Source: Alteromonas antoniana
GTDB taxonomy: Bacteria > Pseudomonadota > Gammaproteobacteria > Enterobacterales > Alteromonadaceae
NCBI RefSeq assembly: GCF_019249295.1
Contig: NZ_JAESDH010000001.1
Span: 186,001-250,000, forward strand
DNA: 64,000 nucleotides
Direction: 5' to 3'
Shown here piece after piece: positions 37,112 to 48,230 of the stretch; the first letter of the stretch is position 1, and every line of letters starts with the position of its first letter. Position numbers and translations under genes: made by a program. The notes below the pieces were generated by a model, which saw only the letters and a list, made by a program, of their open reading frames with translations, did not search any database and was not told the origin of the DNA.

Positions 37112-38025
37112 GACTGAGGCTCCTTCTCATCAGCGCCATTCGCCTTTTCATCATTTGGTTGTGCGTCGGCGTTGTCATCGCTTTTTGCTGGTTCCTCAGC
37201 GATGTCGTCTTCCGGCCAGAGCAAAAGCATATAGCGAAGCCGGTCGAGTCTGGCGAGAGGTTGCGCGATGACTCTGGCAAAAGGCCGGCTTTCATCACGT
37301 ACCACGGTTTTCACCCGGGCAACAGGATAGCCTTCCGGAAACACGTTGCCGAGACCGGAGGACACCAGCAAATCGCCTACTTTGACATCGACACTGTGCG
37401 GCACGTGCTCAAGATAGAGCTCTTCCAGCGAGCCACTGCCACTGGCGATAAAGCGGATATTATTGCGTAACGCGCGGACAGGGATGGCGTGGGTCAGATC
37501 GGATATCAGCAGCACACGACTGTTCGTTGAGCCAACTTCCATTACCTGACCGACAATACCGCGATCATCAAGCACCGACTGCCCTTCGTAAACGCCATCA
37601 ATCGCGCCCTTATTCACCAGCACCTGATGACTGAACGGGTTGTTATCGACGGCCATTAATTCTGCCACCATTTTACGCATGCCGGTTTTCACCGGGCCAT
37701 CAAGTAGCTTTCTCAGCTGCGCATTCTCGCTTTGCAGCACTTCAAAGCGCTGTAATCGCTCACTCATCTCAATGACGCGATTGGTAAGACGCTTGTTCTC
37801 TTCCAGTAATTGTTGCTGAGACGTCAGCCGCTCTGCTGATTCACTTAACATTAGGCTGGGCAAGTTAGCCAGATATTGTAGCGGGCTCATGATTGAATTG
37901 AGGTAGACGCGGGTAGATTTGAAACCGTCGAGTTTATGGTCGACAAAGATCAACAAAACCGACAGGGCTATCGCTAGCGCAAGTCGGTTGTTTAGTGAGG
38001 GGCCCCGAGTGAATATGGTATCCAT
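37108..38025 (-). CDS. mreC: Rod shape-determining protein MreC
   Basis: A 305-aa bitopic protein linking MreB to the wall synthases. A short cytoplasmic start (MDTIFTRGPSLNNRL) leads to one membrane helix (LALAIALSVLLIFV). A coiled coil (about 65-100) and the beta-barrel MreC core (SHQVLVNKGAIDGVYEGQSV, DLLVSSGLGNVFPEGYPVA) follow. The acidic Asp/Glu/Ala-rich tail from about 275 is typical of Alteromonadales. No Shine-Dalgarno is visible directly before ATG 38025; a terminator-like hairpin occupies that place. Confidence 0.95.
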   Translation of the reverse strand: MDTIFTRGPSLNNRLALAIALSVLLIFVDHKLDGFKSTRVYLNSIMSPLQYLANLPSLMLSESAERLTSQQQLLEENKRLTNRVIEMSERLQRFEVLQSENAQLRKLLDGPVKTGMRKMVAELMAVDNNPFSHQVLVNKGAIDGVYEGQSVLDDRGIVGQVMEVGSTNSRVLLISDLTHAIPVRALRNNIRFIASGSGSLEELYLEHVPHSVDVKVGDLLVSSGLGNVFPEGYPVARVKTVVRDESRPFARVIAQPLARLDRLRYMLLLWPEDDIAEEPAKSDDNADAQPNDEKANGADEKEPQS

Positions 38026-38031
38026 AGAAGG

Positions 38032-38054
38032 AAAAAGGCAACCTCAGGTTGCCT
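38032..38054 (-). terminator. Terminator-like hairpin between mreB and mreC
   Basis: On the minus strand AAGGCAACC, loop TGA, GGTTGCCTT, then TTT. It lies 9 bp after the mreB stop and ends a few bases before the mreC start. It would end some transcripts after mreB, and it takes the place where an mreC ribosome-binding site should be. Confidence 0.7.
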
Positions 38055-38062
38055 TGCCCGTT

Positions 38063-39448
<1,386 letters not shown>

Positions 39449-42400
39449 CTAGAACCGTTCCCGCCAGTTCAAAGTGCGATCATTTCCACGATAAAGGCCA
39501 AATGCGACGCTGGCCTGCGGCGTATCGTTATCGTCAATAACCCCATCGAGGTTCCAGTCAATGTTCAGATACTCTGCCCAGGCTGCGCCCGAGTCCGGTG
39601 CCAGCGACAGCATGACCACGCCGCGCACTCCCTGCCCCTGAGCGTCCAGTGGTGGGCCGACGAGCAAATCGCTGCTATCCGAAATCCCCTGCTGAAAAGT
39701 GCCTTTTGCCTCAACGTCGCTGAGAAGGCCGGTAATATCCGCTTCCTGGGCCCCCGATGATGCGTCAGCCAGTACGATTTCATTCGCCGACTCCTGAATA
39801 TCCAGCACCGTACAATTGTCATCGAGGTTGCGCTGCCAGCTGCCACTGTCAAAATACTCAGTCACAGCAATAACCCGTAATGGTTCAGTTTCAGGCCCGA
39901 AGGTATTCTCCAGCCGCAGCCGTCCATATCGCTGAGTTGCGCCGGATATGCCGGTGATAGTCATGCTCTCACAAGCTCCGGGGAAATCGCTTTGAAAACA
40001 GATACCATCGCTGTCGGTAAAGAAACTGGCATCAACATCAAGCGCAGCTTGGGCTGAAAACGGTGATCCCATTCCTGATGTCCCGTTTACTGCCGGAATT
40101 TTAGTGTATGTCAGCCCCAGACCACTTACCGTCATTTCGGCGGAACCGTCATAATCGTCCTGCCCGGTTACCTGCAGGGAAGACGCATCGGAGGACATCG
40201 TCAGCGCGCCCGAATAAGCGCTTTCATCAGCCACACTCACGGCACTGGTGTAGTCACTGGCACTTCGGCTCAGTCGCCATTGCGCATTTGCGTAGTTTCG
40301 CGTGACCTGGCCTTTGGCGTTGTAAGCCACTATCTGGTAAACCGGTTCGCGACCCGCTTCAAACGCCATCTCCTGACCAAGGTAGGTAAACACCCCGCAG
40401 GTATTTTCCAACGCAGGCGCAGCAGAGGCGGTTACATCGAAATAGGCGGGCGTAAAGCGTCCCAGCGTGGTTGCAGCAGCATCAATGGTGTTGTTTCCCA
40501 GATACTGGCTGTCGCGTATATCGGCTTCAAAGCTACCCACTTCTTCGACATAGCTTTTATCGTACTCATACTCGCCTGCCGTAAAGGCTCCCACCGACAT
40601 GTCTGCAAATGAGGCGGATGTACTGCTGCTGATACGTGCTGAATCGCCTAGTATCCACTGCCCGTCTGCTGCATTACTATCGTTGGGTACCTGTCTCTGA
40701 AATTTCGCCTGCAAGTTGCCGGGAGAATAACCTGGCAGCAGTGCGCCCTGACTTCCCACGGCATGAATAGTAAGCGAAAACGCCTCTCCAGCGGGATACA
40801 CGGCAGTATCACTGGTGGTAAGGACCAGCTCAGCAGGAATACTGTCCAGTGTCGTGGACCCGGACGTTATCGAAGCACCATCAATCGTTGCTTGCGCTCT
40901 TAAGGAAAGCCGGCCTGCGTCGCTGTATTGCAGTCCGTCAAATGTCGTGCGCCCCTGCTCATCAAAGGTAAGCGACAGCGTGCCACTGTTCACACCCAAG
41001 CCATCACCACTTATCGCAATTCCCGCAAATGGCACCTGACATTGGTTGGGAGAATAATCAGCGCCGGTCTGCACACAATCAAACGACAGTGTTATGTCTT
41101 GTTCGCCGCTCACCAGCGCTTCGCACACGCCGGCGTTATCTTTGACCGCGCGCAGGCCTATCCGGTCTAAGTTATCCTGAGCGATAATATCCGGCAATGT
41201 CGTGCTGTCGTCGGAAGAGCCAGCGTCAAAAAAAGTAAAACCGGCATCGACAAAGGAAATTTCACAGCCCTGAGTACACTCGGTAGCAGCGACCGGCAAC
41301 GAGCCTGCATCCTGACCTGTCACTGCTAACTGATGAATCCCGGTATTGCGCTGAACCAGTGACAGCTGCGTTTCGCCGCGGAAGCTTATGACCTGTGATG
41401 GCGACCAGTTCCCGGCAGACAAGGCTACCGTCGTGGTGTCGCCTACCAGCTGCGTGCACGCCGCATCCGCGCAGGCGCGCAGAGACACTTCCGCTGAATC
41501 ACAGGTCAATGCCTGGGACGGATGGGTAATTTCATAATGATGCACGACATTACAGTCCAGCACGTCGGCAATGTCTTCACGAATTTCTTCCCGCGTGAGT
41601 TCGTAATCGTAAACTCGCAAATCATCAAACTGGCCATTTGCGGAGTCAGGCACACTGCCATTAACCAGATAAGAAGTGGCGTTATCGCCAAGATGCAAAG
41701 AGCCAAGCTGACCAAACGTACTGGATATGAGGGTCACTTGCCCCTGCATATATACCCTTGCGCCATTAATATATAAATCGACATCTTCACCTGCCAGATC
41801 CCAGCTGATCGCAATATGCACCCACTCACCGGCACCATAATCCAGAGGATCTGTAGCCGCCAGCAGGTCATAGTCATAATTGTCTTCCATCCCAAAGGTA
41901 AGCTGACCGCTATTGTTCAGTGACATGAAGAAGAACTTATCGTACTGACCATCCGGGGAGGACGGGTTCTGTATTTTTGAGGCATCAAATAACTGACGCT
42001 GACCACCGCCCTGCCAGCTTGCATTACTCTTATACCAGAACGACACCGTACCGCGCTCACCGACATCATTGATATTGAGATGAGTCTCTACCGCATCGAT
42101 CTCGTTTGCCGACGAATTAGAAGGAATATCAACCACCCGGCAGGAAATGTCATTAGCGGGGAGTTGTGGTGAAGCCCTCCCAAGGGCACTGCCACGCTGT
42201 TCATTGCCACTGCTATCAATGACATCACCGGCGTTCTCCCAAACCGGCTCCTCGAAGCGATACAACAGTTTTGGATCCCCACCCTCACATTGCACACAAC
42301 TGTACCCGGAGGCTGTGAATAACGCCTGTACATCAGCTGAGGTCAGCGCATCCGAATACAGCCGAACATCATCGATTTCACCTTTGAAAAAATCGGTAAG

Positions 42401-44533
42401 GTCGCTGTAGGCTGCGCTGCCGGTAGCGGTATATTCTGCGTTCGCACCAACCACAATGGGCTCACTGTTCTCACTCCATCCAAAATTTCCGCTGACACCA
42501 CCAAGATAGGCACCATCAAAGTGAATCAGCACTTGCCGGGCGTCCCAGCTATAGGTCACATGATGCCATTCCCGTTCTCTGACAAGGCCCGGATCACTGA
42601 TTAGTGTGAGGGCGTTATTGCTGTTTTTCTGGGTGAACAACAGGCTACCATCGTCCTGAATAAAGAAGCTGAAATCGCCCACGCCGTCAAATCTGCCGTT
42701 GCTGTTTTCCGCATCTTTAGAGAAGACTCCCATGGCGCCGCGATAGGCGCGGAATGAATGCTGCAAATCAGACGCTTTAAACCAAAGCGAAAGTGTGCCC
42801 TCGGACAACGCCATTGCGTTGCGGTGATCCACTACCAGATGCTGGCCTTCTCCCTGCAGTGTCATTCCCTGGCAAAATCTGGCATTGCGCAGCGCAGAAA
42901 CCCCATTCACCGACGTACCGTTATAACCACTGATAGCATCCACGATTTCATCCGGCGTGCCGTTTACGCTGCAAACGTCCATTTTCCAGTGTGACAACAG
43001 CGTCGGATTGGTCGTACAACTTGTGCAGGTGCTCGCTGTCTCACCGGTAATCAGATTAATTTGCTCTTCAGAAAGTGCGGAGGCATAAATTCTTAAATCG
43101 TCAACGCTGCCCTGATACAGATCAACAAGCTCATCACTTCCAGAAGTACCGTCACCCGTCAGCCACGCATTTCCTCCCAGCACCATGGGTTCCGCATTAT
43201 TCACGAGTCCGTCGGTAAAACTGCTGTTGGCTCCCTGAAGCACGCCGTCGACAAAGAGTTTCATTCCTCCGGTGCCGAACGAGTAGGCAATGTGATGCCA
43301 TTGGCCTTCGGTCAGAACCGGTCCGGTATTGATTTGAGCACTGGTCTGGGTGTTTTGATGCAACACCCGCACTCCGCCGGACTCCGTTACCCAAATAGTC
43401 AGGTGCCCGCCGTTGTCCAGACCATATGAGTCTTTGGAAAACACGCCCATCCCGCCGGCACTGGCGCGATTGTAATAGGAGAAATTATCTGTATTTACCC
43501 AAAACGACACTGTTCCGGACGCCAGTAAGTATGACGACGAATGCGGGATGGAAATGATGTCACCGACGCCCCGGAAGTATGCCGCCTGACATAACCGGCC
43601 ATTATCAAGGCTGCTGGGGCCTTCGATGGCTGCACCATTATTCCCTGCAATCACATCCGGCACTGACGTATTACTGCCTGACAGCGCGCAGACATTCATT
43701 GGCCACCGCCCAATCGGCTCCGGCAGGACAACAGGGACGCTACACAAATTTTCAGCCGCGATGTTCACAATACTGGCTGGGCGATAGTGGATCTGTGCGT
43801 TGTCATTCATGACCACGCTGGCCGCGTTGACGGCACCGTAAAGTATCGCGCTGTTACCCATTGATAACGTGCCGGCAGAGTAGATGAACGCATAAACCAC
43901 GTTGCTCTGGCTAATGTTCACATCGCCATAGCTAAAAATACTCATATCCGATGGTTCAGCCGTCAGAGTGTTAAACTGGGTCTGCGTGGAGGTCTGGATA
44001 CGATTGACAAAAATCGTTACTTTTTCGCCCAGAACCGGCGCAAAGGTGACGTAATTATCGGTTGTCAGCTCATCAATCCAGTACACGCCCCCCGCTAATC
44101 TCACCTGCGACTGACTGCCAATTTGCAGCCTGCGAATTCGGTAAATGCCTGTGCCCTGGGTTTCCAGCTGCGCAAAACCTTCCAGTCTTACTTCGTCGTA
44201 ATCGCCCGGCGTCAGTGTATTCAACTGACTTTGCTTCACCAGTACATCCTGGGTCGAATTAGCGGCTTGAAACGCAGGCAGGGTAACGCCCGCGGAAGGT
44301 ATTCCGGAAAGCTGACAAGATGACGTGGCGCAACTGGTGTTTACACCGGCATTATCCGTTTTGCTGGCGAAATCGATAATGCCATCGGTATTCCAGAGGC
44401 TGGCACCAGGCTGGAACCGAATGCTTGATGAAGAAGAGTAAGACCCGGCGGCATCAGCAAAAACGGCAGTGCACTGCGCAGCCAAAACCGGAAACGCGAA
44501 AACAGAGAGTAGTAATGCCAGCCAGTACTTCAT
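39449..44533 (-). CDS. mshQ: MSHA biogenesis protein MshQ, LamG-rich giant
   Basis: A 1694-aa exported protein, the largest of the operon. Signal peptide MKYWLALLLSVFAFPVLA, then an N-terminal beta region (about 20-270). Three concanavalin/LamG-like domains follow (about 274-499, 508-743, 754-993), each with GTVSFWVNT/GTLSLWFK-type and EGQWHHIAYSF-type strands and a final DDLRIY-type strand. A DUF6701-like C-terminal half (about 1089-1694) includes GRFTPAYFDV and YGRLRLENTFGPETEPL. I start at ATG 44533, with GGAG upstream; it overlaps the mshP stop by one base. It is probably surface-exposed and perhaps pilus-associated; binding of carbohydrate is inference from the LamG fold. No Cys-rich or membrane anchor is obvious. 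Confidence 0.9.
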   Translation of the reverse strand: MKYWLALLLSVFAFPVLAAQCTAVFADAAGSYSSSSSIRFQPGASLWNTDGIIDFASKTDNAGVNTSCATSSCQLSGIPSAGVTLPAFQAANSTQDVLVKQSQLNTLTPGDYDEVRLEGFAQLETQGTGIYRIRRLQIGSQSQVRLAGGVYWIDELTTDNYVTFAPVLGEKVTIFVNRIQTSTQTQFNTLTAEPSDMSIFSYGDVNISQSNVVYAFIYSAGTLSMGNSAILYGAVNAASVVMNDNAQIHYRPASIVNIAAENLCSVPVVLPEPIGRWPMNVCALSGSNTSVPDVIAGNNGAAIEGPSSLDNGRLCQAAYFRGVGDIISIPHSSSYLLASGTVSFWVNTDNFSYYNRASAGGMGVFSKDSYGLDNGGHLTIWVTESGGVRVLHQNTQTSAQINTGPVLTEGQWHHIAYSFGTGGMKLFVDGVLQGANSSFTDGLVNNAEPMVLGGNAWLTGDGTSGSDELVDLYQGSVDDLRIYASALSEEQINLITGETASTCTSCTTNPTLLSHWKMDVCSVNGTPDEIVDAISGYNGTSVNGVSALRNARFCQGMTLQGEGQHLVVDHRNAMALSEGTLSLWFKASDLQHSFRAYRGAMGVFSKDAENSNGRFDGVGDFSFFIQDDGSLLFTQKNSNNALTLISDPGLVREREWHHVTYSWDARQVLIHFDGAYLGGVSGNFGWSENSEPIVVGANAEYTATGSAAYSDLTDFFKGEIDDVRLYSDALTSADVQALFTASGYSCVQCEGGDPKLLYRFEEPVWENAGDVIDSSGNEQRGSALGRASPQLPANDISCRVVDIPSNSSANEIDAVETHLNINDVGERGTVSFWYKSNASWQGGGQRQLFDASKIQNPSSPDGQYDKFFFMSLNNSGQLTFGMEDNYDYDLLAATDPLDYGAGEWVHIAISWDLAGEDVDLYINGARVYMQGQVTLISSTFGQLGSLHLGDNATSYLVNGSVPDSANGQFDDLRVYDYELTREEIREDIADVLDCNVVHHYEITHPSQALTCDSAEVSLRACADAACTQLVGDTTTVALSAGNWSPSQVISFRGETQLSLVQRNTGIHQLAVTGQDAGSLPVAATECTQGCEISFVDAGFTFFDAGSSDDSTTLPDIIAQDNLDRIGLRAVKDNAGVCEALVSGEQDITLSFDCVQTGADYSPNQCQVPFAGIAISGDGLGVNSGTLSLTFDEQGRTTFDGLQYSDAGRLSLRAQATIDGASITSGSTTLDSIPAELVLTTSDTAVYPAGEAFSLTIHAVGSQGALLPGYSPGNLQAKFQRQVPNDSNAADGQWILGDSARISSSTSASFADMSVGAFTAGEYEYDKSYVEEVGSFEADIRDSQYLGNNTIDAAATTLGRFTPAYFDVTASAAPALENTCGVFTYLGQEMAFEAGREPVYQIVAYNAKGQVTRNYANAQWRLSRSASDYTSAVSVADESAYSGALTMSSDASSLQVTGQDDYDGSAEMTVSGLGLTYTKIPAVNGTSGMGSPFSAQAALDVDASFFTDSDGICFQSDFPGACESMTITGISGATQRYGRLRLENTFGPETEPLRVIAVTEYFDSGSWQRNLDDNCTVLDIQESANEIVLADASSGAQEADITGLLSDVEAKGTFQQGISDSSDLLVGPPLDAQGQGVRGVVMLSLAPDSGAAWAEYLNIDWNLDGVIDDNDTPQASVAFGLYRGNDRTLNWRERF

Positions 44534-44964
44534 TATTGCTCCTGCAGGGCGTCCATCGACACCGAGCGGCTTACCCAAACATCACCGGCCTGACACAGAC
44601 CCGTGCTTTCAAAACGATAAAAATAATGTGCAACTCCGTCTTTTTGTATCGACGTCGTACTGCAGCGAGCCGTGTAACTGCAGTTTTCGAGCCCATCAAT
44701 ATTACTATAGCCTGCCGGGCTGTTAATGGTTGTATTGCAGGGGACCGGTCCGGAGTTCAGGGGGAAGGCCGCAGCAGCAGTTTGTTGCATGCCACTTTGT
44801 GCTGCGGACAGTGCGCGGGTTCCCAACACGTCGTAGACCACAGACTGAGACGTCGAGGAAATAACCGATACCAGCGTCAGTCCCAGCAGGGATATTACGA
44901 TCATGACAAACAGCGCCATTACCAGCATACTGCCACGTTGTGAATGTGAATGGTCAGGGGACAT
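44533..44964 (-). CDS. mshP: MSHA pilus minor component MshP (PilX/GspK-like)
   Basis: A 143-aa protein with a prepilin-like N-terminus: HSQRGSMLVMALFVMIVISLLGL, a hydrophobic helix after RG but without the Glu5 of ordinary pilins. This is usual for PilX/GspK-type tip proteins. A short globular part with paired Cys follows. ATG 44964 is chosen; earlier in-frame codons overlap mshO and encode unrelated residues. It overlaps mshO by 11 bp and mshQ by one. Confidence 0.85.
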   Translation of the reverse strand: MSPDHSHSQRGSMLVMALFVMIVISLLGLTLVSVISSTSQSVVYDVLGTRALSAAQSGMQQTAAAAFPLNSGPVPCNTTINSPAGYSNIDGLENCSYTARCSTTSIQKDGVAHYFYRFESTGLCQAGDVWVSRSVSMDALQEQ

Positions 44965-45799
44965 TGGCAATATGCACCTCCTGATGCCACTCGACCTGCT
45001 CGCCATCACGGGCAAAGCGAAGTCGCAACTGCACCACGGCGTTACGTTGGAGTGTAGCGGCAAAGTACGTAAACGGATCGTCCTGCTGCGGCGCGACGAC
45101 CGGATTTGATGAGAGAACGTTCACCACATCCGTCGCCAGTCGCGCTGTCGCGAGTGAACCCACGGCCTGACTTATCTCGATATCATTCTCAAACCGAACC
45201 AGCACGCCACTGAGAACACAGAAACTGACAGAGCCATCAGCGAAATACAACCGTGAGGCAGGTGAGCGTTCCGCAAAGGCATCATCTACTTCTATCTGAA
45301 TAATATCGTCGCTGTCATCACGCGTGCTGCAGTCACCGTCACCATCATCGCTGCAGCTTGTTATTATTTTGCGCTTATTGCGCGAAAGGTCATAAACATC
45401 TTCGCTGCGCCGCGGGTACACAATCGCGAAATCGGTACTATCGATATCAAAGACATTGCCATCAATATCATACGGGAATACCAGGCTGACAGTAGTCTCG
45501 GTTGAAGGCTGCACGGGCAGCTCAGTATAAATTGTAGAAAACTGTGAAGGCACAAATTCAATACAGTGCTGAGTCGAATCGCCCCGGATCCGGATACTGT
45601 TAGGTACAGCCCGGCGTAACTCACGTGTCATTCGCTCGATAGCGAACCGTGACTCTGTCAGCAACGCTTCGCGGGTGTTCACGTCCAGATAAATCTGCAT
45701 GGTGCCTCTGACAAAGCTGGCGATACCAATACCCACCACGCCGAGGATCACAATGACGGTAATCAGTTCGACCAGCGTGAATCCGCGTGCTTTAGTCAT
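44954..45799 (-). CDS. mshO: MSHA minor prepilin MshO
   Basis: A 281-aa prepilin. MTKARG precedes the cleavage site and FTLVELITVIVILGVVGIGI is the N-methylated helix with Glu5. The rest is a large beta globule similar to PilW/GspJ. ATG 45799 is used, with GGTGG upstream. It starts two bases after the mshD stop. Confidence 0.9.
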   Translation of the reverse strand: MTKARGFTLVELITVIVILGVVGIGIASFVRGTMQIYLDVNTREALLTESRFAIERMTRELRRAVPNSIRIRGDSTQHCIEFVPSQFSTIYTELPVQPSTETTVSLVFPYDIDGNVFDIDSTDFAIVYPRRSEDVYDLSRNKRKIITSCSDDGDGDCSTRDDSDDIIQIEVDDAFAERSPASRLYFADGSVSFCVLSGVLVRFENDIEISQAVGSLATARLATDVVNVLSSNPVVAPQQDDPFTYFAATLQRNAVVQLRLRFARDGEQVEWHQEVHIANVP

Positions 45800-45801
45800 G
45801 A

Positions 45802-46362
45802 TCAGAAATTCCACCGGTGCGCAGTAAACACGATATCTTCATCCAGTGGCGTAGTCACCGTTACCCGCAGCAACTTTACATTTCCCACAACGGTAGTGGT
45901 ACCTGCAATGTCATCATTTACGCCGTCCAGGTTATCGTCATAGAAAACCTGTATCGCTACGCGAAAGCCCTGATACATGGCACCATCCTCAGAGACAATA
46001 TTTTGTCCAAGGCTGCTTTGAATGGTTTCACCACCGGCAATCAAACCATGATAATCATCAACGTCATTATAGGTACCCCGCACTTCGGCATTATCAGGCC
46101 CCAAATTGCCGCTGGTCGTGCACGGCGTCAGCTCGTTGCAGCGCAGCGCATTCCCGGTCCGGCTTGACTGCTCATCAAATGCTTTGCTCATCACCTCATT
46201 AATGATCGACTGACCCAGTTCTGAGGCACGTGATTGCAGTACCGGATCCACACTTCGGGCAGATTGTGCTGAAATAAGGTTCACCACAATGAGCATCACG
46301 ATACTAAAGACCACCATGCCTACCACCAGCTCAATCAGCGTGAAGCCTCGGTCAGCACGCAT
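45802..46362 (-). CDS. mshD: MSHA minor prepilin MshD
   Basis: A 186-aa prepilin with leader MRADRG and helix FTLIELVVGMVVFSIVMLIV. It resembles PilV/GspI-type minor pilins. ATG 46362 lies inside the mshC end (11-bp overlap); codons further up are mshC sequence. It contains two Cys (ALRCNELTPC) that may form a disulfide. Confidence 0.9.
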   Translation of the reverse strand: MRADRGFTLIELVVGMVVFSIVMLIVVNLISAQSARSVDPVLQSRASELGQSIINEVMSKAFDEQSSRTGNALRCNELTPCTTSGNLGPDNAEVRGTYNDVDDYHGLIAGGETIQSSLGQNIVSEDGAMYQGFRVAIQVFYDDNLDGVNDDIAGTTTVVGNVKLLRVTVTTPLDEDIVFTAHRWNF

Positions 46363-46936
46363 GGATATAGCCCTCTCTTTCAACACACACGGCAGCGCTC
46401 TCCTCACCAGTAAAGGTCATTCGGCAAGCCACGTTCCGGCAGTTAAGCGGGCGGTTGAATACGATGTTGTTGGTCAGCGGGTTGCCCAGATTATCAAAGC
46501 CAATGTAGGTGACCGTTCTGTTGAAACCTTCAGTGGCAGTGAAGCTTACGCCTTTCGCTGTAATCTGCGCACTGGATGCCTGTAAATAGTCTGGCGCTGC
46601 CGTATCGATAGTAGTGGTACAGGTCGCATTTTCGTTGCCGGCTGAATAGTCGGCAGACGATGGACCGAAAGCGGCAGGGGTGCCGGTGTTGAGGATCAGG
46701 CGATAGCAGAACCCGGGACGGGTATCCTGCATGGCGCGCGTCTGCATCTGGCGCAAGGCGGAAATAAGACGCTGCTGAAGGGTAAATTCGGTGTAGCCGG
46801 TATCATCCTGGAAGCGACTTGCTGCGGTCACAGCGACCACAGCAATTAATACCAGCGTAACGATCAGCTCTACCAGCGTAAAGCCAGCGCCGCGGCTCAC
46901 CGAATGACGCTGGCCAGGAATGCGTTGCCTGGCCAT
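46352..46936 (-). CDS. mshC: MSHA minor prepilin MshC
   Basis: A 194-aa prepilin with leader ending SRGAG and helix FTLVELIVTLVLIAVVAVTA, GspH/FimT-like. ATG 46936 is preferred; a TTG one codon earlier is the alternative. It lies 19 bp behind mshA. It has four or more Cys in the C-terminal half. Confidence 0.9.
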   Translation of the reverse strand: MARQRIPGQRHSVSRGAGFTLVELIVTLVLIAVVAVTAASRFQDDTGYTEFTLQQRLISALRQMQTRAMQDTRPGFCYRLILNTGTPAAFGPSSADYSAGNENATCTTTIDTAAPDYLQASSAQITAKGVSFTATEGFNRTVTYIGFDNLGNPLTNNIVFNRPLNCRNVACRMTFTGEESAAVCVEREGYIHAC

Positions 46937-46955
46937 CAATAGTCGTCAGGTTTGA

Positions 46956-47453
46956 TTAACAGCCGGCTGCTTCGACTGTGATGGTCGGGCCGGCATTCTC
47001 ACCAGTGGCCTCATCGTATCGAACGAAACACTCACTGCCAGCCGTAGCGTTGTATGTGACACCTTCAGGTGTAATCACAAAGCTACCAGCGGAAGGAGTG
47101 TCAGCAGTTAAAGTCCATTCCGCATCAGATAAGTCAGCCCACGGTGCAATTCCATCAATATCAGCAACTGAATCAGCATCAGGGTAACCGTAAGTAGTCG
47201 CTACACTACTCCCATTGATGTTTACCGCTGGAGCGTCGGTACCAGCAAACTCAATTTTTTGCTCACCCGCTATCGCAGACTTCGCATAAACCAATTGTGA
47301 GCCACCCTGCAGTGCCGCTTTCACGCCCTGCAGTGTTGCGCCGCGCGCATCGCCCTGAAGATCAATAAAACGCGGGGCGGCTGTAACGGCCAGGATCCCA
47401 AGAATTACAATCACGATAATTAATTCAATTAACGTAAAACCACGCTGTTGCAT
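46956..47453 (-). CDS. mshA: MSHA major pilin MshA
   Basis: The structural subunit of the mannose-sensitive haemagglutinin-type pilus. At 165 aa it has the short leader MQQRG, then FTLIELIIVIVILGILAVTA with Glu5. A C-terminal Cys pair (ECFVRYDEATGENAG and final C) forms the D-region disulfide. A 68-bp gap from mshB, with GAGG before the ATG, leaves room for its own promoter, as expected for the most abundant subunit. Confidence 0.95.
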   Translation of the reverse strand: MQQRGFTLIELIIVIVILGILAVTAAPRFIDLQGDARGATLQGVKAALQGGSQLVYAKSAIAGEQKIEFAGTDAPAVNINGSSVATTYGYPDADSVADIDGIAPWADLSDAEWTLTADTPSAGSFVITPEGVTYNATAGSECFVRYDEATGENAGPTITVEAAGC

Positions 47454-47521
47454 ACATCATTCCTCTGGTTAGCTATACCAAGTATCCGCTAAACGGTCCG
47501 GTATTAAAATGAAACTTTAGT

Positions 47522-48172
47522 TTATTGTTGTTGCGTTCTGTTTCTTGTAAAAACAATGACCTGGCCAATCCGTGGGTCGTAAATAAAACCATTACCCTGA
47601 GTATCACCAACCGGGGCAGCGGTAAGATTTTTTACCGTCTGACTCAGGTAATAATAACAAAGATCGTTTCCTCCCGATCCGGTGCCGTTACTTACAGAAG
47701 TATAGTAACGGATCCCTTCAAAGGGTCGAAGCGAAAAATCTGACGTAATGGTCGGGGCACTTTGCATAATCAAATTAAAAATGCTCTCACAATCCAGTGC
47801 CGACATATTGTCATCTTCACTGTTGCCATCGTTATTCAGTTGTCCGGTAGGATAGCCGGTATCCTGATCGACGGCCACACGTATGCCGTCCAGGGTCACA
47901 AATGTCTGGTTAGTGCCGCTGTTTTCTTCTGGTCTGCCCTCAAGCTCCCATTGCGCCCGAACCAGGCCTACCCCGGTAGCAAAGCCACCCGCAACCCCTT
48001 CTACGGTGGCATCCTCAGCGTCCTCTGTCACATCCAGAAAACGTGGAATGGCAACGGCTGCCAGCAGCCCCAGCAGCACCACGACAATGACTAACTCTAT
48101 AAGCGTAAATCCGCGCTCCCGGTGCTGATTTACAGCATTCCGGAAAACAGGTTGTGTTGTTCTTGTACTCAC
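47522..48172 (-). CDS. mshB: MSHA prepilin MshB
   Basis: A 216-aa MshA-related prepilin. A longer leader (about 20 residues, ending HRERG) precedes FTLIELVIVVVLLGLLAAVA, then RFLDVTEDAEDATVEG. GTG at 48172 is supported by GGAG 8 bases upstream. It lies 58 bp behind mshF. Confidence 0.9.
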   Translation of the reverse strand: MSTRTTQPVFRNAVNQHRERGFTLIELVIVVVLLGLLAAVAIPRFLDVTEDAEDATVEGVAGGFATGVGLVRAQWELEGRPEENSGTNQTFVTLDGIRVAVDQDTGYPTGQLNNDGNSEDDNMSALDCESIFNLIMQSAPTITSDFSLRPFEGIRYYTSVSNGTGSGGNDLCYYYLSQTVKNLTAAPVGDTQGNGFIYDPRIGQVIVFTRNRTQQQ

Positions 48173-48230
48173 CCTTTTCTCCTACACGTTTAGCGCAATT
48201 GACAGAGGCTGTCGCCCTCGCAGGCTTCTG

